DNA of 64,000 bases from an uncultured Aquimarina sp. (lineage in GTDB: Bacteria > Bacteroidota > Bacteroidia > Flavobacteriales > Flavobacteriaceae). Position numbers and translations under genes: made by a program. How positions within the stretch are numbered: the first letter of the stretch is position 1; each line of letters opens with the position of its first letter. This document shows, piece after piece, positions 61,703-64,000 of the stretch. The stretch is from NCBI RefSeq assembly GCF_947492965.1, contig NZ_CANLOZ010000007.1, positions 124,001-188,000 of the forward strand, read 5' to 3'. Below the pieces are notes generated by a model. The model had not been told where the DNA came from and did no database searches. It worked only from the letters and a program-made list of their open reading frames with translations.

Positions 61703-64000
61703 ATGAAAAATCACAACTCTTATTATCTATCTAGCAAACAAAAAAAACACCTTGTAGCCATTTTACCTGTTGACAAAAGAAGGTTCAAAAAAATATTAAT
61801 CATTCTTTTTCTATTTTCCTCGCATCTATTTGCGACGGAATACTTCATTAACTCTATCGATGAATTTAAAAATCTAAGTTTACTTCCTGGTGATATAGTA
61901 ACCTGGAAAAACGGAACATATAATTCTGATGAAAGATTAGTTTTTAAAGCTAACGGAACTTCCTCCGATCCGATTATTTTAAGAGCTGAAACTCCAGGTG
62001 GAGTAATTTTTAATAATGGATTGCAGATGGATATTGCTGGAAACTTTCTGATTGTCGAAGGGTTTCATTGGAAAGGAGGTTACGGAGCTAGTAATTTCAT
62101 ACAGTTTAGAAATGGAACAACTTATGCCCAGAATTCCACTATTCAAAACTGTGTCATCGATGGTTTAGGCGTGGAACCTGGCGATGCTGCAGAAGCCGAA
62201 CAAGATGGAGCTGTCGTAAAACATCGATGGGTAGTTTTATACGGTAACAATAACAATGTGCTGTATTGCTCTTTTCTAAACAAGTCTACCGCTGGAGCCC
62301 TAGTTTTAGTAGAACTAGAATACAATGCAGCAAATAATCGCTGTGATATTGTAGGACATACCATAAGTCATAATTATTTTTATAAATACGAAAAAATAGA
62401 TCCTTCACTATCTAATTCTGGAGATAGTGAAACCATCCGAGTAGGAACTAGCGAATTTCAGAATGTAGATTGTAGAACCATCGTTAGCAATAACTATTTT
62501 GTTGAAGCAGATGGTGAAAATGAAATAATTACCAATAAAAGTGATAATAACACCTATCAGAACAATACTTTTAGACGATGTAGAGGATCTTTAACTCTAC
62601 GTCACGGTTCTGGAGCGACAGTAAAAGACAATTATTTTCTAGGAGAAAATGTTGATGGAACAGGCGGAATTAGAATCGTAGATAGCGACCACGAAATAAG
62701 CAATAACTACATTCAGGATTGCATTACAGTAATTGATCAAGCAAAATGGAATAACGGAATTACATTCATGGGAGGCTCTACAAATTCTCAAGATAATTGC
62801 AACTCCTCAAGTGTATCTAATGGTTACCAAAAATCTGAAGATATTACCGTTTCTAATAATACCATAGTAAACACCAATGCTCCATTATTCTTTAACGGTG
62901 ACAAAGGTACCAACGACAATACTGGGATTGTTTCTAATAATGTTATTTTCTTTTCCGATGGATCACCAAATACGACTGATGTTATTACTGAGGATGATAA
63001 TGGTGATTTTTCGGCTATTGGCTCCTCTTTATCTTATTCTGGAAATGTATATAGCAATACAACTTTAGGAGCATCAATAAGCGGATTTTCGGCAACAAAC
63101 TTATCTGTATCTACTAATGGAGAAATATTTACTATTTCGGGGACTAACGCTGGATCTTCTATCTCACAATCGCCATATAGTGATAATGATATTGCTGTAA
63201 ATGTTGGTGCTTGTTTTGTAAATGCTAATGGCAATCCTTTAAATTCCTGTGACAACTCTACAACAGATGTATTAATTGTATCTTCTGTAGATAATTTTAA
63301 TGCTAGTGCTAGCAGTAAAGAACTTACAATTACTTCTAATGTAAATTGGACGGTTTCTGACGACAGTTCTTGGATTTCGGTAAGCCCTACTTCTGGTATT
63401 AATAATGGAATTACCAACATTAGCGTAACAGCAAATTCGGAAACATCTTCAAGAACAGGTATTGTAACCGTGACTGGCGGTTCTATAACCAGAACAATTA
63501 CCATTATCCAATCGGGCACAACATCTAATATTCCAGTAGATTCGGTGAGTATTGTTCCTATTGATAGTCCTATAGAAGTTGGAAGTACAACATTTATAAC
63601 ATCGATCATATCTCCTGCTAACGCCACTAATCAAAATATAACTTATTCTAGTAGTAATACAGCTATTGCCACTATCAATGCAGATGGACTTATCAATACC
63701 TTCAGTACAGGAGAAGCCACTATTACAGTAACAACAGAAGATGGTCAGTTTACAGATACCACTGTAATAACTGTAGTTCCTTTGACCTCTGGAACCAATT
63801 TAGCGTTAAACAAACCTGTGACTGCTACTGGAACACCAGATGGAGGTAATATTGCCTCTAATCTTGTTGATGGATCTACCAATTCACGTTGGTCCGTTAA
63901 CGGTTTTCCGCAATCTTTTACAGTAGATCTTGGTGATATTTTTAGCATTCAGAAAACAGAATTGGTATTTTATCAAGATAGAGTATATCAATACTCTTTA
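61703..64000 (+). CDS. PL6-family alginate-lyase-type enzyme with BACON, Big_2-like and F5/8 C domains (right end cut)
   Basis: The frame is open for 766 codons to the window edge. A 29-residue charged lead precedes a hydrophobic signal segment (KKILIILFLFSSHLFAT). The beta-helix of the PL6/chondroitinase-B fold follows (about residues 45-500). Catalytic Lys279 lies in TNKSDN and Arg300 in LTLRHG; their 21-residue spacing matches that of known PL6 enzymes. SGDSETIRVGTSEFQ is a family motif. A BACON domain (about residues 522-612), a Big_2-like domain (about 613-695) and an F5/8 type C domain (from about 698) follow. PL6 enzymes cut alginate or dermatan sulfate; alginate is likeliest. It sits behind the ExuR-like palindrome. 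Confidence 0.9.
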   Translation, partial: MKNHNSYYLSSKQKKHLVAILPVDKRRFKKILIILFLFSSHLFATEYFINSIDEFKNLSLLPGDIVTWKNGTYNSDERLVFKANGTSSDPIILRAETPGGVIFNNGLQMDIAGNFLIVEGFHWKGGYGASNFIQFRNGTTYAQNSTIQNCVIDGLGVEPGDAAEAEQDGAVVKHRWVVLYGNNNNVLYCSFLNKSTAGALVLVELEYNAANNRCDIVGHTISHNYFYKYEKIDPSLSNSGDSETIRVGTSEFQNVDCRTIVSNNYFVEADGENEIITNKSDNNTYQNNTFRRCRGSLTLRHGSGATVKDNYFLGENVDGTGGIRIVDSDHEISNNYIQDCITVIDQAKWNNGITFMGGSTNSQDNCNSSSVSNGYQKSEDITVSNNTIVNTNAPLFFNGDKGTNDNTGIVSNNVIFFSDGSPNTTDVITEDDNGDFSAIGSSLSYSGNVYSNTTLGASISGFSATNLSVSTNGEIFTISGTNAGSSISQSPYSDNDIAVNVGACFVNANGNPLNSCDNSTTDVLIVSSVDNFNASASSKELTITSNVNWTVSDDSSWISVSPTSGINNGITNISVTANSETSSRTGIVTVTGGSITRTITIIQSGTTSNIPVDSVSIVPIDSPIEVGSTTFITSIISPANATNQNITYSSSNTAIATINADGLINTFSTGEATITVTTEDGQFTDTTVITVVPLTSGTNLALNKPVTATGTPDGGNIASNLVDGSTNSRWSVNGFPQSFTVDLGDIFSIQKTELVFYQDRVYQYSL

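Noticed and set aside
1-64000. tRNA, rRNA, CRISPR array, prophage or insertion sequence
   Set aside because: No cloverleaf, repeat-spacer array, transposase, integrase or phage structural gene was seen on either strand.

Overview
The window is a 64 kb stretch of chromosome from a marine-type flavobacterium (phylum Bacteroidota; an Aquimarina-like member of Flavobacteriaceae is my inference). The evidence is strong A+T richness, a type IX secretion sorting tail, a SusC-type plug segment with its carboxypeptidase-regulatory-like domain, a DUF5723 outer-membrane protein, flavobacterial promoter boxes of the TTTG / TAnnTTTG type, few Shine-Dalgarno sequences, an Hpt-adenylate kinase fusion, and alginate-lyase-type enzymes. 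No tRNA, rRNA, CRISPR array, phage or insertion sequence was seen.

Layout. 0-4.9 kb: a tightly packed minus-strand operon (radC, a polysaccharide-deacetylase-like protein, a YjjG-type HAD phosphatase, a lipoprotein, DUF5723 and a secreted protein cut by the window edge). 5-8.3 kb: small plus-strand genes (DUF1569, PaiB-like) and a seven-repeat propeller lipoprotein. 8.4-10.5 kb: mpl (murein recycling ligase) and a peptidoglycan-binding protein. 11-30.3 kb: two giant paralogous alpha-2-macroglobulins enclose a block of lipoproteins, an AraC regulator, an O-methyltransferase, a cytochrome b561-like protein and a cupin. The second macroglobulin carries a SusC-like regulatory plus plug segment where the bait region should be. 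30.4-38.4 kb: lipoproteins, a Tat-type metallophosphoesterase, carboxypeptidase-regulatory-like proteins, a transglutaminase and a fasciclin protein. 38.7-41.8 kb: a secreted M20 amidohydrolase and a T9SS-exported lyase-like protein. 41.8-46 kb: obg, hpt-adk fusion, purK and purE. 46-46.5 kb: two tandem minus-strand small RNA candidates that look like paralogues of each other. 46.7-52.6 kb: an M3 oligopeptidase, then a GbsR/MarR-led operon (membrane protein, methyltransferase, membrane protein, TIGR01777, SRPBCC) with matching palindromic operators. 53.5-54.7 kb: an ECF sigma factor with two tiny anti-sigma-like proteins. 54.7-61.3 kb: a UbiA-like membrane protein, gcvP, an alpha/beta hydrolase, a DnaQ/GIY-YIG nuclease and DUF3010. 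61.7-64 kb: a modular PL6 alginate-lyase-type enzyme, cut by the edge, behind an ExuR/UxuR-like palindrome.

How the parts fit. Housekeeping purine genes (hpt-adk, purK, purE) are grouped. Cell-envelope functions dominate the rest. The most unusual features are the macroglobulin with a receptor-plug segment in its bait position, the twin small-RNA genes between purE and the M3 peptidase, the paired GbsR operators, the twin anti-sigma-like genes of which one has lost zinc ligands, and the deacetylase-like protein lacking its expected metal-binding motifs.
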